Positions 37,838 through 47,650 of a stretch of 64,000 nt of DNA are shown here, piece by piece. This DNA comes from Massilia frigida (lineage in GTDB: Bacteria > Pseudomonadota > Gammaproteobacteria > Burkholderiales > Burkholderiaceae_D): contig NZ_WHJG01000003.1 of NCBI RefSeq assembly GCF_011682175.1, forward strand, positions 1 through 64,000, in the 5' to 3' direction. The notes under the pieces were generated by a model. It saw nothing but the letters and a program-made list of their open reading frames with translations. It ran no database searches and was not told the DNA's origin. Every line of letters starts with the position of its first letter. Positions within the stretch are counted from its first letter, which is position 1. Both the position numbers and the translations under genes were made by a program.

Positions 37838-37916
37838 ATTTTGGTTCCGGTTGTAGGATTTTTGCCAGACCACCGTTTTTGTACGTTTTATCGTGATTTC
37901 ACCAGGACACCGTCCC

Positions 37917-38588
37917 ATGCCACATTCGAACATCCCCGTCATCGCCATCGATGGCCCTACCGCGTCCGGCAAGGGCACCGTCGCGCACAAGGTGGCCGAT
38001 CGCCTCGGCTTTCATTACCTCGATTCGGGTGCCCTGTACCGCCTCACCGCCTTGATGGCCTTGCGCCGCGCTACGGACATTACTGACGAGCACGCCCTCG
38101 CCAAGCTGGCCGAACACCTCCCCGCCAGCTTCAGCGGCGGCGAAATCTTGCTGGCCAACGAAAATGTCACCCAACTCATCCGCGCGGAAGAGGTTGGCAA
38201 CATGGCATCGAAGATCGCCGCGCTGCCCGCCGTGCGCCAAGCCTTGTTCGCACTCCAGCTCGGCTTTCGCCGCGCGCCCGGCCTGGTCGCCGATGGCCGC
38301 GACATGGGTACGGTAATCTTTCCGCACGCGCAACTGAAAGTCTTCTTGACAGCCAGCACAGAGGCGCGCGCGCAACGCCGATATAAGCAATTGATTGACA
38401 AGGGGTTTTCTGCTAATATAGAAGACCTCCTGTCCGATTTGAAGGCGCGCGACAACCGTGATACTTACCGGGCCATCGCGCCATTGATGCCGGCAGAAGG
38501 GGCGCACCTGCTCGATACTTCCAATATGACCGCTGACGAAGCGGTCGAGGAAGTGCTGAAATGGTATGCGCACGCTAAGCAGTCGTAG
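37917..38588 (+). CDS. cmk: Cytidylate kinase
   Basis: A 223-residue kinase phosphorylating CMP and dCMP. P-loop [17 protein letters not shown] near residue 10, [25 protein letters not shown] and DRR-like AQRRYKQL segments are all present. ATG at 37917 was chosen because [14 protein letters not shown] follows nine residues on, as in the family; a GTG 24 bases upstream is in phase. It sits between aroA and rpsA in the supraoperon. Confidence 0.96.
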   Translation: MPHSNIPVIAIDGPTASGKGTVAHKVADRLGFHYLDSGALYRLTALMALRRATDITDEHALAKLAEHLPASFSGGEILLANENVTQLIRAEEVGNMASKIAALPAVRQALFALQLGFRRAPGLVADGRDMGTVIFPHAQLKVFLTASTEARAQRRYKQLIDKGFSANIEDLLSDLKARDNRDTYRAIAPLMPAEGAHLLDTSNMTADEAVEEVLKWYAHAKQS

Positions 38589-38705
38589 TCTGAAGTAGCA
38601 ATGGGTGCTTGCAGTAGCAATAGTGCCATTGCAAGCGTTGAATCAACCTATAACCCAGTTTAAGTCGCATGGTGCGATCTCTGCTGGCTAACTCGTGTAC
38701 AAACT

Positions 38706-40418
38706 ATGTCAACAGCAACAACTGAAGCAACCGGTATGGAAAGTTTTGCAGCGCTCTTCGAGGAATCGTTGTCGCGCCAAGATATGCGCTCCGGCGAAGT
38801 TATTTCCGCTGAAGTCGTGCGTCTCGACCACAATTTCGTGATCGTGAACGCTGGCCTCAAATCCGAAGCTTTCATTCCTATCGAAGAATTCAAGAACGAC
38901 CAGGGCGAACTGGAAGTTCAAGTCGGCGATTTCGTTTCCGTAGCGATTGAATCGCTGGAAAACGGCTTCGGCGACACCATCCTGTCGCGCGACAAGGCAA
39001 AACGCCTGGCGTCGTGGCTGGCTCTGGAAAAAGCCATGGAATCGGGCGAGATCGTCGTCGGTACCGTCAATGGCAAAGTCAAGGGCGGCCTGACCGTTCT
39101 GACCAACGGCATCCGCGCGTTCCTGCCGGGTTCGCTGGTCGACACCCGTCCTGTCAAGGACACCACCCCGTTCGAAGGCAAGACCCTGGAATTCAAGGTC
39201 ATCAAGCTCGACCGTAAGCGTAACAACGTGGTTCTGTCCCGCCGCGCCGTCATCGAAGCATCGATGGGCGAAGAGCGTCAGAAACTGATGGAAACGCTGA
39301 AAGAAGGCACCGTGGTTACCGGCGTCGTCAAGAACATCACCGACTACGGCGCGTTCGTGGATCTGGGCGGTATCGACGGCTTGCTGCACATCACCGATCT
39401 GGCATGGCGTCGCGTGCGTCACCCGTCGGAAGTGCTGACCGTTGGCCAGGAAATCACCGCCAAAGTCCTGAAGTACGATCAGGAAAAGAACCGTGTTTCG
39501 CTGGGCGTGAAGCAACTGGGCGACGATCCTTGGACCGGTCTGTCCCGTCGTTACCCACAAAGCACCCGTCTGTTCGGCAAAGTAACCAACCTCACCGACT
39601 ACGGCGCGTTCGTGGAAGTCGAGCAGGGTATCGAAGGTCTGGTTCACGTTTCCGAAATGGACTGGACCAACAAGAACGTGGCACCAAACAAAGTTGTCCA
39701 GCTGGGCGACGAAGTGGAAGTCATGGTTCTCGAGATCGACGAAGAGCGTCGCCGTATTTCGCTGGGCATGAAGCAGTGCAAAGCAAATCCATGGGATGAC
39801 TTCGGCGTTACCCACAAGAAGGGCGACAAAGTCCGCGGCGCGATCAAGTCGATCACCGACTTCGGCGTGTTCATCGGCCTGGCCGGCAACATCGATGGTC
39901 TGGTACACCTGTCCGACCTGTCCTGGACCGAAACCGGCGAAGAAGCTGTCCGCCGTTTCAAAAAGGGCGACGAACTGGAAGCCATCGTGTTGGCGATCGA
40001 CGTCGAGCGCGAGCGCGTTTCCCTGGGTGTCAAGCAACTCGAAGGCGACCCATTCAACAACTTCGCTGCAATGAACGACAAAGGCTCCCTGGTAACGGGT
40101 ACGGTCAAGTCGGTCGAGCCTAAGGGCGCTGTGATCCAGCTGTCCGAAGAAGTTGAAGGCTACCTGCGTGCTTCCGAAATCTCGCGCGACCGCGTTGAAG
40201 ATGCCGGTACCCACCTGAAGGTTGGCGATTCGGTTGAAGCTCTGGTAATCAACATTGACCGCAAAGCGCGCAGCATCCAGCTGTCGATCAAAGCGAAAGA
40301 CAATGTCGAGACCCAGGAAGCGATGCAGAAAATGGCTTCGACCTCCGACAACAATGCAGCATCGGGCACCACCAGCCTGGGCGCGCTGTTGAAAGCTAAG
40401 TTCGACAACAAGAACTAA
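38706..40418 (+). CDS. rpsA: 30S ribosomal protein S1
   Basis: This 570-residue protein has six S1 (OB-fold) domains with recurring signatures such as [45 protein letters not shown] and [22 protein letters not shown]. It brings mRNA to the 30S subunit. The gene is followed 18 bases later by ihfB, the usual pairing. The 117-base leader has direct repeats of AGTAGCAAT and could carry autogenous control, as S1 represses its own mRNA in E. coli. Confidence 0.98.
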   Translation: MSTATTEATGMESFAALFEESLSRQDMRSGEVISAEVVRLDHNFVIVNAGLKSEAFIPIEEFKNDQGELEVQVGDFVSVAIESLENGFGDTILSRDKAKRLASWLALEKAMESGEIVVGTVNGKVKGGLTVLTNGIRAFLPGSLVDTRPVKDTTPFEGKTLEFKVIKLDRKRNNVVLSRRAVIEASMGEERQKLMETLKEGTVVTGVVKNITDYGAFVDLGGIDGLLHITDLAWRRVRHPSEVLTVGQEITAKVLKYDQEKNRVSLGVKQLGDDPWTGLSRRYPQSTRLFGKVTNLTDYGAFVEVEQGIEGLVHVSEMDWTNKNVAPNKVVQLGDEVEVMVLEIDEERRRISLGMKQCKANPWDDFGVTHKKGDKVRGAIKSITDFGVFIGLAGNIDGLVHLSDLSWTETGEEAVRRFKKGDELEAIVLAIDVERERVSLGVKQLEGDPFNNFAAMNDKGSLVTGTVKSVEPKGAVIQLSEEVEGYLRASEISRDRVEDAGTHLKVGDSVEALVINIDRKARSIQLSIKAKDNVETQEAMQKMASTSDNNAASGTTSLGALLKAKFDNKN

Positions 40419-40436
40419 GATACTCGGAATCGACAG

Positions 40437-40742
40437 ATGACGAAGTCCGAGTTGATTAACCGCCTGGCTGAGCGCTATTCTCAGCTGGTGGCCAAGGATG
40501 CGGAGTACGCTGTCAAGACCATTCTCGATGCCATGACCAACGCCCTGGCGACTGGTCAGCGCATCGAGATCCGTGGTTTCGGCAGTTTTGCCCTGAACAG
40601 CCGGCCGCCGCGCATCGGACGCAATCCCAAGTCCGGCGACAAGGTGATGGTTCCCGAAAAACGGGTTCCCCACTTCAAGCCGGGCAAGCAATTGCGCGAA
40701 CGGGTAGATGCGATGGTCGGGCAGCCGATTATTGAAGACTGA
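40437..40742 (+). CDS. ihfB: Integration host factor subunit beta
   Basis: A 101-residue DNA-bending protein of the HU/IHF family. It starts [13 protein letters not shown] and has [17 protein letters not shown], then [13 protein letters not shown] with the proline arm that intercalates into DNA. It works with IhfA in transcription, replication and phage integration. It is directly downstream of rpsA. A terminator follows, closing the supraoperon. Confidence 0.97.
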   Translation: MTKSELINRLAERYSQLVAKDAEYAVKTILDAMTNALATGQRIEIRGFGSFALNSRPPRIGRNPKSGDKVMVPEKRVPHFKPGKQLRERVDAMVGQPIIED

Positions 40743-40762
40743 GTCGTTTGTCGACACAGAAG

Positions 40763-40790
40763 AACGGCATCCACGGATGCCGTTTTTTTT
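40763..40790 (+). terminator. Terminator after ihfB
   Basis: Stem AACGGCATCC/GGATGCCGTT with a two-base loop and eight T residues. Confidence 0.88.
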
Positions 40791-40846
40791 CGTCCGCAAA
40801 GTCGCGCACTGTTGGCCGGCTTTATCGCGCTAACTTAGGCTCCGTC

Positions 40847-40866
40847 ATCCCCGCGAAGGCGGGGAT
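40847..40866. repeat. REP-like palindrome in the ihfB-lapA gap
   Basis: ATCCCCGC and its complement around a GAAG loop, a motif dispersed in many Burkholderiales and Neisseriaceae genomes. The rest of 40791-41053 has a CTGACCCCGGTTG and no gene. Confidence 0.65.
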
Positions 40867-41053
40867 CCATAGTACCTATGATCCAAGGTGCTATGGCACC
40901 CTGCCGAGAGCCACCTTCGCCTCGGAGGTCTGACCCCGGTTGGGAAACGTTGTGCCTTTACGGGGCGTCGCAGGAGTTGCCTGGCTGCCCCGGCCCCCCT
41001 TTGTTTTGGTGTAATATGCGACACTTGCGACCTTTTCAGACTGGACCTGGCTG

Positions 41054-41359
41054 ATGAAATTTGTATCCACCATCGTTGGATTTATTCTGTTTATCCTGTT
41101 TTTCGGCTTCGCGCTGAAAAATACCCAGGAAGTCGACCTGCACTTTTTCCTGAATTACGAACTGCGCGGCCCCCTGGTGCTGATGCTGCTGGGCTTTTTT
41201 GTCGCCGGCGCCGCCCTCGGTATCCTGGCCGTCACGCCCACCGTGTTCCGCCATCGCCGCGAAACGTCGAAACACAAGAGCACCATCGTCGCCCTGCAAA
41301 CCGTGGCGCGTACCAATGTGTCGCAACCGCAGCCGGACAGCGTCAACACCCAGCAGTAA
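41054..41359 (+). CDS. lapA: LPS assembly protein A (LapA/DUF1049)
   Basis: A 101-residue membrane protein with two hydrophobic segments (FVSTIVGFILFILFFGFAL and the LVLMLLGFFVAGAALGIL stretch) linked by a short loop, the DUF1049 pattern. In E. coli LapA works with LapB and YciM-type partners to tune LpxC stability and LPS synthesis. lapB follows 30 bases later, the standard gene pair. Confidence 0.9.
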   Translation: MKFVSTIVGFILFILFFGFALKNTQEVDLHFFLNYELRGPLVLMLLGFFVAGAALGILAVTPTVFRHRRETSKHKSTIVALQTVARTNVSQPQPDSVNTQQ

Positions 41360-41389
41360 CCCATCTGAAAAACCAACAAAAAGAACCGC

Positions 41390-42565
41390 ATGGAATTTGA
41401 AATCTGGATGTTGCTTGGCATCCCATTGTTTTTTGCCCTGGGATGGATCGCCGCGCGCGTCGATATCAAGCAGCTGCTCTCCGAATCGCGCACCTTGCCG
41501 CGCGGGTACTTCCGCGGCTTGAATTTCCTGCTCAACGAGCAGCCCGACAAGGCCATCGATGCCTTCATCGATATCGTCAAGCTCGATCCGGAAACGGTCG
41601 AGATGCACTTCGCCCTGGGCAACCTGTTCCGCCGCCGCGGCGAGATCGAGCGCGCCATCCGCGTCCACCAGAATCTGCTTTCGCGCCCCGATTTGCCGGC
41701 CGATGAGAAAGCCCACGGCCAGTACGAACTGGGCATGGATTATCTCAAGGCCGGCCTGCTCGACCGCGCCGAGGAAACCTTCAACCTGCTGCTCGAAACC
41801 TCGTACGGCGCCCAGGCCCGTCGCGCCCTGCTCGAAATCTACCAGCGCGAAAAGGAGTGGCCGCGCGCCATCGAAGCCGCGCTCGGCCTGCAGGAATCGG
41901 GCGCCGGTGCGCGCCAGAAGGAAATCGCCCAGTTCTACTGCGAGCTGGCCCAGGATGCGCTGGTCCACATGCACACCGATGACGCCCTGGCGCTGCTCGA
42001 CAAGGCCCTGCACGCGGACCGCAAGAACGTGCGCGCGACGCTGCTGACCGGCGACGCCCAGCTGGAGAAGGGCGACGCCGAAGGCGCGCTGGTCACCTGG
42101 CGCCGCGTCGAGCAGCAAAGCGTGCCGCACGTGGCCCTGGTCGCGCAGCGCCTGATGGATGGCTACCGCAAGGTCGGCCGCCCGCAGGAAGGCGTGAACC
42201 TGTTGCGTTCCTACCTGGCCGAAGCATCCTCGATCGACCTGATCGAAGTGGTGTTCAAGGCCGTCATCGAACTCGATGGCGTGGACGCGGCCAAGCAGCT
42301 GATGGTTGAGGAACTGCGCCGCAACCCAACCCTGCTCGGCCTCGACAAGCTGCTCGAAGCGCGCCTGATGGACGCACCCGCCGATGTCTGGGACGAGCTG
42401 TCGATGGTGAAGAACCTGGTGCGCGGCTACACGCAGAAGCTGGCGCGCTACCAGTGCAGCCACTGCGGCTTCAAGGCGCGCCAGTTCTATTGGCAGTGCC
42501 CGGGATGCAGCCGTTGGGAGACCTACCCGCCGCGCCGCACCGAAGAACTCAATGTCATGAACTAA
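41390..42565 (+). CDS. lapB: LPS assembly protein B (LapB/YciM)
   Basis: The 391-residue protein has an N-terminal membrane segment (WMLLGIPLFFALGWIAA), then a row of TPR repeats and a C-terminal rubredoxin-like metal site: CSHCGF and CPGC. It controls LpxC degradation by FtsH and so the amount of LPS. Family features and the lapA neighbour agree. The stop is 15 bases before rfaE1. Confidence 0.96.
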   Translation: MEFEIWMLLGIPLFFALGWIAARVDIKQLLSESRTLPRGYFRGLNFLLNEQPDKAIDAFIDIVKLDPETVEMHFALGNLFRRRGEIERAIRVHQNLLSRPDLPADEKAHGQYELGMDYLKAGLLDRAEETFNLLLETSYGAQARRALLEIYQREKEWPRAIEAALGLQESGAGARQKEIAQFYCELAQDALVHMHTDDALALLDKALHADRKNVRATLLTGDAQLEKGDAEGALVTWRRVEQQSVPHVALVAQRLMDGYRKVGRPQEGVNLLRSYLAEASSIDLIEVVFKAVIELDGVDAAKQLMVEELRRNPTLLGLDKLLEARLMDAPADVWDELSMVKNLVRGYTQKLARYQCSHCGFKARQFYWQCPGCSRWETYPPRRTEELNVMN

Positions 42566-42580
42566 GCGTATTTGAAACCG

Positions 42581-43564
42581 ATGACCAATCTCACTGCCAC
42601 TCCCGCGCGCCTGCTCAGCGCCGACAGCCATCCCTTCATCGCCGTGCCCGACCTGGCATCGGTGCGCATCCTGGTCGTCGGCGACGTGATGCTGGACCGT
42701 TACTGGTTTGGCGACGTGAGCCGCATTTCGCCGGAAGCGCCGGTGCCGATCGTGCGCATCGAAAAGCGCGAAGAGCGCCTGGGCGGCGCCGCCAACGTGG
42801 CGCGCAATGCGGCCGCTCTCGGTGCCCGCTGTGGCTTGTTGGGCGTGGTCGGCGCCGACGAAGCGGGCGAGCAGGTGGCGCAGCTGCTGGCCGAATCGCG
42901 CATCGACAGCTACCTGCAGCGCGACGCCGCCATTTCCACCATCATCAAGCTGCGCGTCATCGGCCGCCAGCAGCAGCTGCTGCGCATCGATTTCGAAGAC
43001 GCGCCCACCGACACCGTCCTGCGCGACAAGCTCACCCAGTTCAACGCGCTGCTGCCCGATTACGACGTGGTGATCCTGTCCGACTACAACAAGGGCAGCC
43101 TGGTGAACGTGGCGCACATGATCGAGGCGGGCCGCGCGGCCGGCAAGGTCGTCATGGTCGATCCCAAGGGCGACGATTTTTCGCGCTACGCCGGCGCCAC
43201 CGTGCTCACGCCGAACAAGTCGGAGTTCCGCCGCATCGTCGGCAGCTGGTCGTCCGAAGACCAGCTCACCGCCAAGGCCCAGGCCCTGCGCGCCGAACTG
43301 CGCCTGGACGCGCTGCTGCTCACGCGCTCGGAAGAGGGCATGAGTCTGTACACCGCCACCGAAGTGCTGCACATGCACGCCGATGCGCGTGAAGTGTTCG
43401 ACGTTTCCGGCGCCGGCGATACGGTGATTGCGACCATGGCCTCGATGCTCGGCGCCGGCATGCCGATGGCCGACGCCATCATGACCGCCAACCGCGCCGG
43501 CGGCATTGTCGTAGGCAAGCTCGGCACGGCGACCGTGACGCGCGAGGAACTGTTCGGCCTGTAA
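42581..43564 (+). CDS. rfaE1: D-glycero-beta-D-manno-heptose-7-phosphate kinase
   Basis: A 327-residue PfkB-type kinase of ADP-heptose synthesis for the LPS inner core. Motifs: LVVGDVMLDRYWFG, GGAANVARNAAALG and the catalytic DVSGAGDTVIATMAS near residue 280. It is the first domain of E. coli HldE only; the nucleotidyltransferase domain is absent, so another gene must provide it. ATG at 42581 is preferred to the TTG at 42572. The gene continues the envelope theme of lapAB. Confidence 0.93.
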   Translation: MTNLTATPARLLSADSHPFIAVPDLASVRILVVGDVMLDRYWFGDVSRISPEAPVPIVRIEKREERLGGAANVARNAAALGARCGLLGVVGADEAGEQVAQLLAESRIDSYLQRDAAISTIIKLRVIGRQQQLLRIDFEDAPTDTVLRDKLTQFNALLPDYDVVILSDYNKGSLVNVAHMIEAGRAAGKVVMVDPKGDDFSRYAGATVLTPNKSEFRRIVGSWSSEDQLTAKAQALRAELRLDALLLTRSEEGMSLYTATEVLHMHADAREVFDVSGAGDTVIATMASMLGAGMPMADAIMTANRAGGIVVGKLGTATVTREELFGL

Positions 43565-43700
43565 GTAGGCTGAGCCTGCCTACACGATTGGCATTTTGCT
43601 GTTCTGATAGCGCTCAATCGGAGCGGTCAACATTGTGCTGCATCGTCCGTTAGCTTGTTGGGGGCGCAACCGCGTCCCTGCAATCTGATGGAGACACAAC

Positions 43701-44057
43701 ATGATCCGTAAATTGATGCTTGCAGTTGCAGCGCTGGTGGCCGCGATGAGCATGGCGTTTGCCCAAGTCGACGTAAACAAGGCGGACGCAGCCGCACTCG
43801 ACAGTGTGAAGGGTGTCGGGCCTACCACCTCCAAGCTGATCCTGGAGGAGCGCACCAAGGGCGGCGAGTTCAAGGACTGGGCCGACTTTTCCAAGCGCGT
43901 CAAGGGTGTGGGTGACAAGCGCGCCGCCAAGCTGTCGCAGGCGGGGCTGCAGGTAGCGGGCAAGTCGTTCGACGGCGCCGGCGCGGCCAAACCGCCCGCT
44001 GCGGCGGGCAAACCCGCGCCAGCCGCCAAGCCTGCGCCAGCGCCGGCGAAAATGTAA
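43701..44057 (+). CDS. Secreted ComEA-like helix-hairpin-helix protein
   Basis: A 118-residue protein with a signal peptide (MSMAFA-Q), then two helix-hairpin-helix elements (VKGVGPTTSKLILEE and VKGVGDKRAAKLSQAG) and a tail of Pro/Ala/Lys repeats. ComEA-type proteins bind incoming DNA in the periplasm during natural uptake. This one is short and has a low-complexity basic tail, so it may bind DNA without a full competence system; no other competence gene is nearby. A terminator follows. Confidence 0.82.
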   Translation: MIRKLMLAVAALVAAMSMAFAQVDVNKADAAALDSVKGVGPTTSKLILEERTKGGEFKDWADFSKRVKGVGDKRAAKLSQAGLQVAGKSFDGAGAAKPPAAAGKPAPAAKPAPAPAKM

Positions 44058-44077
44058 GCCTTGCGCGTCTTGCCAAA

Positions 44078-44106
44078 AACCCCGCCGTTACGCCGCGGGG
44101 TTTTTT
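44078..44106 (+). terminator. Terminator after the ComEA-like gene
   Basis: Stem AACCCCGC/GCGGGGTT with a 9-base loop and T residues. Confidence 0.85.
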
Positions 44107-44224
44107 CATGCGTACCTGCGCGGTACGGGCAAAGTTTTTTCGCTGTATGGACGCACTTGCGCGCGCCGGGTCGTGAGAAGATAACGGCGCCCATTCAACT
44201 GTCGCCCGTCGCAAAGGACCCCTC

Positions 44225-45616
44225 ATGGCATCTGTTCCGCTCACCAAATCCCTGCTGGCTGTCCTGATCGCCGCCGCCATTGCGGGCGCATGCGCCGACA
44301 CCGACGCCGCTCCCGCCGGCCCCGACGTGATGCGCCACCAGGCGCAGATCGACAAGATCGTCGGCGACATTTCGCCGCAGCGCATCGAGGCGCATGTGCG
44401 CAAGCTGGTGGGCTTCAAGACGCGCCACACCATGTCCGACACCGTGTCCGACACGGCCGGCATCGGCGCCGCGCGGCGCTGGATCAAGGCCGAACTGGAA
44501 CGCTGCGGTGCGGCCGCCGGGGGACGCCTGCAAGTGAGTTTCGACAGCCACATCACGCCAATATCGGCGCGCATCTCGCGCCCGACCGAAATCGTCAACG
44601 TGGTGGCGACCCTGCCCGGCACGCAGGCGGCATCCAAAGAGCGCATCTATGTCGTCAGCGGCCATTACGACTCGCGCAATACCGAGATCATGGATGCCAC
44701 GGGCGATTCGCCCGGCTCCAATGACGACGCTTCCGGCACCGCGGCCGTGATGGAAATGGCGTGCGTGATGGCGCGCCACCAGTTCGACGCGACCCTGGTC
44801 TTCATGACGGTGGCCGCCGAGGAGCAGGGCTTGCTGGGCGCCGCGCATTGGGCCGAACAGGCAAGGCTGAAGAACCTGAATCTGCAGGGTATGTTCACCA
44901 ACGATATCATCGGCAGCTCGCGCGCCGATGACGGCCGCGTGGACGACAAGCAGGTGCGCCTGTTCGCCGAATCGATTCCGGCGACGAAGGAGAACAGCGA
45001 AACCAGCCGCGCCTTGCTGGCGACCGGCGGCGAGAACGATTCGACCTCGCGCCAGCTGGCGCGCCATGTGAAGGAAGCGGGGGAGCGCTACGTGCCTGGC
45101 TTTACGGTGAATGTGATCCAGCGGCGCGACCGTTATCTGCGTGGCGGCGACCATATGCCGTTCCTGGAGCGCGGTTATCCGGCGCTGCGCTTCACGGAGC
45201 CGAACGAAGACTTCACGCACCAGCACCAGAACGTGCGCAAGGAAGGCGCGCTGCAGTATGGCGACCTGCCCGAGTTCAATGACTACAACTACATCGCGCG
45301 CGTGGCGCGGGTGAACGCGGCGGCGCTGGCGACACTGTCGCTGGCACCCGCCGCGCCGCAGAAGGTGCAGATGCGCACCGCGAAGCTGGAGAACGATTCG
45401 TCGTTGGTGTGGCAGGCCAACGGCGAGCCGGATCTGGCAGGCTACCGCATCGTCTGGCGCGAGACCACCGCCGCGCAGTGGCAGGGGGCTTTGTATGTGG
45501 GGAATGTGACCGAGGCGACGGTGAAACTGTCGAAGGATAACTACTTCTTCGGCGTGCAGGCGGTGGACAAGGATGGCAATGTGAGCGTGGCGACGTATCC
45601 GACGCCGCTGCGCTAG
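44225..45616 (+). CDS. M28-family zinc aminopeptidase, secreted
   Basis: A 463-residue exported protein with a signal peptide ending near IAGACA. The M28 catalytic features are in order: SGHYDSRN (zinc ligand His and Asp), SPGSNDDASGTAAVME, TVAAEEQGLLGA (catalytic Glu pair) and the later FTNDIIGSS and HMPF with His. The last 85 residues (from about 375) form a fibronectin type III-like domain (LAGYRIVWRETTA and FGVQAVDKDGNVS). It would release amino acids or dipeptides outside the cell or in the periplasm. Its substrate is not evident. Confidence 0.87.
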   Translation: MASVPLTKSLLAVLIAAAIAGACADTDAAPAGPDVMRHQAQIDKIVGDISPQRIEAHVRKLVGFKTRHTMSDTVSDTAGIGAARRWIKAELERCGAAAGGRLQVSFDSHITPISARISRPTEIVNVVATLPGTQAASKERIYVVSGHYDSRNTEIMDATGDSPGSNDDASGTAAVMEMACVMARHQFDATLVFMTVAAEEQGLLGAAHWAEQARLKNLNLQGMFTNDIIGSSRADDGRVDDKQVRLFAESIPATKENSETSRALLATGGENDSTSRQLARHVKEAGERYVPGFTVNVIQRRDRYLRGGDHMPFLERGYPALRFTEPNEDFTHQHQNVRKEGALQYGDLPEFNDYNYIARVARVNAAALATLSLAPAAPQKVQMRTAKLENDSSLVWQANGEPDLAGYRIVWRETTAAQWQGALYVGNVTEATVKLSKDNYFFGVQAVDKDGNVSVATYPTPLR

Positions 45617-45781
45617 TACGCACTCGGCGGATTCGCGACACTTAACTCCGTCGTCTCTGGCATTGCCAGAACCGACTTCCCGCGCCAAGGCAGCACTCGG
45701 CGGGAACGACGAGGGTAGGGGCGGGTACGACAGAGATGGCGGCGCGAACGACTGAGGTGGTGTTGGCAACGACGAGGAGCG

Positions 45782-47521
45782 CTACTTCACCGCCAAGTAC
45801 GCATGCAACTGCGCCACCACCGCCGCGCCTTCGCCCACGGCCGCAGCCACCCGCTTGGTCGACCCCGCCCGCACATCGCCAATCGCAAACACCCCCGGCA
45901 CCGTGGTCTCCAGATGCCCGTGCAGCGTCCCATCGGTATTGAGCATCTGGCCGGTCACCCGGCAGCGCGCCATCATCACATCGGTCCCCGTCATTACGAA
46001 CCCGTGCTGGTCGACCTGCACGCCGCAGTCCTCCAGCCAGCCCGAATTCGGATCGGCCCCCACGAACAAAAACACGCTGCGCACCGCGTGGCTTTCTTCC
46101 TCCTCGTCGCGATGCTGCCAGCGCACGCCCGTCAGCCGTTGCCCATCGCCTTCCAGCCCGGTCAATTTGGTATGCGTGTGCAGCACGATATTCGGCGTGG
46201 CCGCAATCCGCTCGATCAGATAACTCGACATGCTCGCCGCCAGTCCCGCCCCGCGGATCAGCATGTGCACCGTCTTCGCATGCCCCGACAAAAACACGGC
46301 CGCCTGCCCGGCCGAATTGCCGCCGCCGACCAGCACTACCTCGTCGCCCTGGCACTGGCGTCCTTCCAGCGGCGAGGCCCAGTAATACACCCCGCAGCCT
46401 TCATAGGTGGCCAAGTCGGCCAGGTCCGGCTTGCGGTAGCGCGCCCCGCAGGCCAGCACCACCGCGCGCGCCTGTACCTGGCCGCCGCCGGCCAGCGACA
46501 GGCGCAGCGGATACTGGTCGCACAGCAGTTTCTCGGCCACCGCCGGAATCGCCACTTGGGCGCCGAATTTTTGCGATTGCACGAAAGCGCGCCCCGCCAG
46601 CGCCCGCCCCGAAATCCCGGTCGGGAAACCCAGGTAGTTTTCGATGCGCGCGCTGGCGCCGGCCTGGCCGCCGAAGGCGCGGTTTTCCAGCACCAGCACC
46701 GACAAGCCTTCCGAGGCCGCATACACCGCCGTCGCCAGCCCGGACGGCCCGGCGCCGACCACCAGCACGTCGTACACCTTGTCCGGGGCCAGGTCGGGCA
46801 GCAGGCCGAGGCAATATCCCAGCTCGGCCAGGCTGGGATTTTTCTTCACCACCCCGTCCGGGCACACCACCAGCGGCAGTTCGTGCGGACCGGGCTGGTA
46901 CATGCGGATCAGCGCTTCGGCGTTCGGGCTGGTGGCCGGATCGAGCACCATGTGCGGATGGCCGTTGCTGGTCAAAAAGGTTTGCAGGCGGAACAGATCG
47001 GCGCCGCCGGGCGGGCCGACCAGCACCGGCGCGCTGCTGCCCGCTTCAATCAGGCCCACCCGGCGCAGGATCAGGGCGCGCATGATGCGTTCGCCCAGCT
47101 CGGCTTCGGCCACCACCAGTGCGCGCAGCGCTTCCGGTGTGATGATCAGCGCGTCCACCTCGCCGACCGCATGCGCGCTGACCAGCGCCGGGCTGCCCGA
47201 CAGCTGGCCGACGTCCGCCGTGAAGTGGCCGTGAGCGTGGTCGACGATCTTGTGGCTGTTGCCCATGCCGTCGCGCTGGCTGATGCGCACTTCGCCCGCC
47301 AGCACGATCATCATGCCGGGATTGGCGGCGCCGGCCACGAAAATGGCTTCGCCGTCGTGCCAGTGTCCCTCGCTGCCAAAGCGGCGCAGGCGCGCAATTT
47401 CGGCTTCTGTCAGCACCGGGAACATCTGGTCGCGGCGCGATTCGTATTTGCTCATCGAACTCTGGACGCGCTCGTTGATGCTGTTGTCGGGAAAGAAGTC
47501 GGGGGCGGGCAGGGTGCTCAT
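45782..47521 (-). CDS. cNMP-binding thioredoxin-reductase-like flavoprotein (CxxC missing)
   Basis: A 579-residue fusion. Residues about 30-150 form a cyclic-nucleotide-binding domain (GEVRISQRDGMGN and AVGEVDALIITPEAL); a linker region with a thioredoxin-like fold follows (about 165-245), then a TrxB-like FAD/NAD reductase (VVGAGPSGLATAVYAASEG, VLVGGGNSAGQAAVFLSGHA, VFAIGDVRAGSTKRVA). Where TrxB has its CxxC the sequence is GCGVYYWA, so the redox-active pair is absent and it cannot be a standard thioredoxin reductase. It may act on another acceptor, gated by a nucleotide signal (inference). Convergent with the M28 gene and divergent from cysM. Confidence 0.87.
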   Translation of the reverse strand: MSTLPAPDFFPDNSINERVQSSMSKYESRRDQMFPVLTEAEIARLRRFGSEGHWHDGEAIFVAGAANPGMMIVLAGEVRISQRDGMGNSHKIVDHAHGHFTADVGQLSGSPALVSAHAVGEVDALIITPEALRALVVAEAELGERIMRALILRRVGLIEAGSSAPVLVGPPGGADLFRLQTFLTSNGHPHMVLDPATSPNAEALIRMYQPGPHELPLVVCPDGVVKKNPSLAELGYCLGLLPDLAPDKVYDVLVVGAGPSGLATAVYAASEGLSVLVLENRAFGGQAGASARIENYLGFPTGISGRALAGRAFVQSQKFGAQVAIPAVAEKLLCDQYPLRLSLAGGGQVQARAVVLACGARYRKPDLADLATYEGCGVYYWASPLEGRQCQGDEVVLVGGGNSAGQAAVFLSGHAKTVHMLIRGAGLAASMSSYLIERIAATPNIVLHTHTKLTGLEGDGQRLTGVRWQHRDEEEESHAVRSVFLFVGADPNSGWLEDCGVQVDQHGFVMTGTDVMMARCRVTGQMLNTDGTLHGHLETTVPGVFAIGDVRAGSTKRVAAAVGEGAAVVAQLHAYLAVK

Positions 47522-47650
47522 GGGAGATCGGCTCTGGTAGGGGAAACAGCTGTCAGTCTAGCAGCAAGCTGGCCGCAAGCCAGCCTGTCTCAAACGGACA
47601 AGCGCATCGTGGATTAGAATGGTGTTTTGTTGAACTGCAAAGAGTAGCCC

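Noticed and set aside
38709-40799. Long minus-strand open frame opposite rpsA and ihfB (696 codons)
   Set aside because: It is the antisense shadow of strongly conserved rpsA; composition is biased and no motif or start signal supports it.
41036-43378. Minus-strand open frame opposite lapA, lapB and rfaE1 (780 codons)
   Set aside because: Antisense shadow in high-GC coding DNA; all three plus-strand genes are recognised families.
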